Source: Phytopythium helicoides (taxonomy: Eukaryota; Oomycota; Peronosporomycetes; Pythiales; Pythiaceae). Taken from it: a stretch of DNA of 64,000 nt. The stretch covers positions 310,001 to 374,000 of the forward strand of contig JANFNE010000008.1 of the NCBI GenBank assembly GCA_024867545.1. Direction: 5' to 3'. This document shows, piece by piece, positions 61,808 through 64,000 of the stretch. The notes under the pieces are model-generated. The model made no database searches. It saw nothing but the letters and a program-made list of their open reading frames with translations, and was not told where the DNA came from. Numbering within the stretch: position 1 is the stretch's first letter; each line of letters begins with the position of its first letter. Position numbers and translations under genes: made by a program.

Positions 61808-63676
61808 TCACGACAGTTTTTGCACCTGCAGCGCTTCAACTCGAGCCTGCGCATCAACGAAATATTCTCGGAAAATTCCGACAACTTCAGCAATGTTTGG
61901 TCGGTCCGAGAGATTGTACTTGCAAAGGCGCTCTACAGCGCTCCAAATGCTGTCGGGAACGTCATCTGGGCGTTGGATGCCGTCCTTGGCGCCACGATAT
62001 AGCTCAAAAATCTCGTCATCTGACGCCGTGCCGAACGGAGGTTCGCCAATCCACGCCTCCAGAAGACTCAACCCCAGCGCAAAGATGTCTCCTTCACACG
62101 ATGGGTCTGGCCCATTATCGACTATGCACTCGGGCGCCTTCCAGCGCACTGTCTGCTGCCGCCGATAGTCTGCTTTCTTGCTTGCCCGATCCACAAAGTC
62201 ACAGACCTTGGCAGTGCCGTCGGCGCTGATAACAAAGTTGCTGCAGCGGAGGTCGCCGTGCTTGATACCCTTGTCGTGAAGGTACTGGATGCCCTCTGCA
62301 ATCTCCGTAAAGAGTTGCCAGAAGCGCGCTAATCGACTAGCGTCCACAGACTTGCTGTCTGAGGTGTCGCCAGTCGTGTCCCTGTCGTGGGCAAAGTACG
62401 TCACGAACGAGTCGGTGATGGCGTCCTCATAGGCGACAAACGTCATGGACTTGAGGTGGTTGCCCCCACGGAGCTTGACGACGTGCTTATGGTTTAGGGT
62501 CAGCCATAGCTCTGTCGCCTTGATAAACTCGTTGCGCTCGAACTCGGCGGGATCGACCTCGATGTTGCGAATCACCGCGCGCATGTGCGGACTCCACTTG
62601 CCAGGACGGCTGGGCTTGTCGATCTCGCTGATGTAGCAGTTGTCCACGCTGATCCCCTCGAGCTCGGACCCGTCATCCAGTCGGAGAAACCACGAGGGGA
62701 TTTTGGGCACGTTCACCCCGGAATACCGGACGATCTTGCCAAAGGTGTTGACGAGGATGGCGCGCAGTCTCGCCGACATCTTGTCCTCACTGTGCTCGAG
62801 CTCGTACTTGAGCACAGCGAGCCCCGCCATGACCGACTCGATGCTCAGTTCTCTAATGAGCGGCCTCGCCTTCTTGGTGCATCTCTCTAGTTTGGCCAGC
62901 AGGTCCTCGATGTCGTCTCGCAGCTTGCCGCGCCACCCCGCAGGCGAGAGCTCCTCGCTCCCTCTGAAGTCGCGCTGCTCGAGCCGCAGCTCGATGGCGA
63001 TGGCGTCGATCGCCCTGTGGAGCGCCTGGACGTCCTCGACCACGACCCGCGCGGTGGCCACGCGCATGACGAGCGTCTTGAGCCTCTGCTTGCGCAGGAA
63101 CTGGCGCAGGTCGACGCACAGCTCCACGAGGCGCGCGAGCGGCGCCAGCTGCCGCGCGAGTCTGCGGGCGTCGAACTTGTCGCTCAGGAAGCGCAGGCGC
63201 GCGACCACGTGGCGCGTGAGCCCCGCGAACTCGGGCGCGGCGTCGCAGGCGTCAACCAGCGCCTCCAGATCGCGCGCGCGCGGCAGCGGGAGCCCCGCGA
63301 GGCTCGCGACGCTGCGCACGAGCTCCATGAGGCCTGTCGAGTGCTGTGGGAGCCCTGTCGAGTGCTGTGGGAGCCCTGCCGAGTGCTGTGAGAGCCCTGC
63401 CAAGTGCTGTGGGAGCCCTGCGAGGGCGGAATGCGCCGGTCCGGCCGCGGCCGCGCTTCTGGAAGCTCGAGCGGCGCGTGTACCCACTGTGAGCAACTTA
63501 TGGCAGTGGAATGGAGGATACTTGGTTGAGATGTACTGGATTAGGACCAGATCACGCTCAGGTTCTTCGACTAACAACATCACAGAGAGGCAGGCAGGCG
63601 CACTCGACGGTCCCACTGGCTGCTGCGCTGGCCACTCGTAGGCGGACTCGACGCCACGCCCGCCTGCATAGTACAT
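61808..63676 (-). CDS. TKL-like kinase-fold protein with DFV in place of DFG (likely pseudokinase)
   Basis: The frame is open from 63730; in-frame ATGs are at 63676, 63580 and 63328, and the last (MELVRSVASL) lies just after a 21-bp tandem repeat, so the true start is uncertain. From 63328 the protein is 506 residues, close to its convergent neighbour. The middle is helical; the C-terminal half is a kinase domain. KHGDLRCSNFVI keeps the catalytic Asp, but the Mg-binding DFG is DFV, and the beta-3 Lys appears replaced (MRAVIRNIEV). VRWKAPEC and GDIFALGLSLLEAW follow. Catalysis is doubtful. It shares the layout of its neighbour, suggesting a tandem or inverted duplicate pair. Confidence 0.72.
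   Translation of the reverse strand: MYYAGGRGVESAYEWPAQQPVGPSSAPACLSVMLLVEEPERDLVLIQYISTKYPPFHCHKLLTVGTRAARASRSAAAAGPAHSALAGLPQHLAGLSQHSAGLPQHSTGLPQHSTGLMELVRSVASLAGLPLPRARDLEALVDACDAAPEFAGLTRHVVARLRFLSDKFDARRLARQLAPLARLVELCVDLRQFLRKQRLKTLVMRVATARVVVEDVQALHRAIDAIAIELRLEQRDFRGSEELSPAGWRGKLRDDIEDLLAKLERCTKKARPLIRELSIESVMAGLAVLKYELEHSEDKMSARLRAILVNTFGKIVRYSGVNVPKIPSWFLRLDDGSELEGISVDNCYISEIDKPSRPGKWSPHMRAVIRNIEVDPAEFERNEFIKATELWLTLNHKHVVKLRGGNHLKSMTFVAYEDAITDSFVTYFAHDRDTTGDTSDSKSVDASRLARFWQLFTEIAEGIQYLHDKGIKHGDLRCSNFVISADGTAKVCDFVDRASKKADYRRQQTVRWKAPECIVDNGPDPSCEGDIFALGLSLLEAWIGEPPFGTASDDEIFELYRGAKDGIQRPDDVPDSIWSAVERLCKYNLSDRPNIAEVVGIFREYFVDAQARVEALQVQKLS
63331..63425 (-). repeat. 21-bp tandem repeat, four full units plus a partial
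   Basis: Units of 21 bases (on +, core GTCGAGTGCTGTGGGAGCCCT) repeat head to tail with one to three changes each. In the kinase-like frame on the minus strand each unit encodes seven residues of the type AGLPQHS. If translation starts at 63328 the repeat is in the leader instead. Confidence 0.85.
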
Positions 63677-64000
63677 GGCTCGCTTCAAGCAAGTTGCAAG
63701 TATATGAGGAAGGTAAAGTCGTGGGGGCAACTGGGCGGCATGCAGACAGTCCCGACGCTCGTGCTGGCGAGAAAATCGACCTCATGTGTTTTGTACCCAT
63801 GGCGGATGGGTACATCTCCCTCGGTTTGGGATCTTCTCAGCAGGCGAGCAGTGGATCTTTGGATGGGTGAAGGGGATGTAGCAGACAGAGCGGAGCCGCC
63901 TAACCACCCTGCCGGCTGCGAGATCATGGTTTGAATGAGTTTGCGCACACCGCCCCCAAACGCCAGATCTTCTTGCGACGAGCGTGTTGGCACTTGTGCA
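63677..64000. other. Right edge, no gene recognised
   Basis: Short frames on both strands (for example 63685-63993 on the minus strand) show no domain. It may hold the promoter of the kinase-like gene. Confidence 0.4.

Noticed and set aside
63331..63425. CRISPR-like array
   Set aside because: The units are contiguous 21-mers without spacers, in a eukaryotic genome.

Overview
The window reads as nuclear DNA of a GC-rich, gene-dense oomycete, probably of the Phytophthora/Pythium type. This is an inference. It rests on short GT-AG introns of about 53-127 nt, many with a CTAAC-like branch site; on core promoters close to the published oomycete consensus GCTCATTYYNCAWTTT ahead of several genes; on a fungal-type cystathionine gamma-synthase; on an intronless, locally amplified secreted polygalacturonase (GH28) family; and on TKL-like kinase-fold proteins.

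Layout. (1) 0.6-12.2 kb: six paralogous NicO/UreH-type metal-transporter-like membrane proteins (three on +, three on -), with a Golgi-type glycosyltransferase inserted among them. (2) 13.5-23.2 kb: housekeeping genes. These are 3-isopropylmalate dehydrogenase, a highly divergent mitochondrial F1-ATPase alpha paralogue, PRMT7, an NRAMP metal transporter and a nitroreductase. (3) 23.5-49.3 kb: eight GH28 polygalacturonase genes arranged in inverted repeats. There are three head-to-head pairs, each around a central spacer of about 1 kb. The middle pair sits in a larger inverted duplication (arms about 4.7 kb) that also carries a second polygalacturonase subfamily and cuts through intron 1 of a FAM161-like gene. 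Between pairs one and two lie a TFIIS-N protein, a mitochondrial carrier and the intact FAM161-like gene. (4) 49.6-63.7 kb: cystathionine gamma-synthase, a 31-base poly-G tract, a very large armadillo-repeat protein, a TMEM41-like VTT protein and two tail-to-tail kinase-fold proteins with altered catalytic motifs.

How the genes may work together. The NicO-like set plus NRAMP makes the first 22 kb rich in predicted divalent-metal transporters. The polygalacturonases are secreted pectin-degrading enzymes, and their palindromic amplification, near-identical arms and mosaic copies point to recent duplication with gene conversion. The other genes are unrelated housekeeping or regulatory functions.

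Several otherwise good genes carry single-base frame breaks, some in homopolymers or CG repeats (3464-3471, about 10404, about 52471, about 53377, about 54297). They may be assembly errors or real lesions; the sequence alone cannot decide. Intron positions were read by eye from splice motifs, frame continuity and paralogue alignment.
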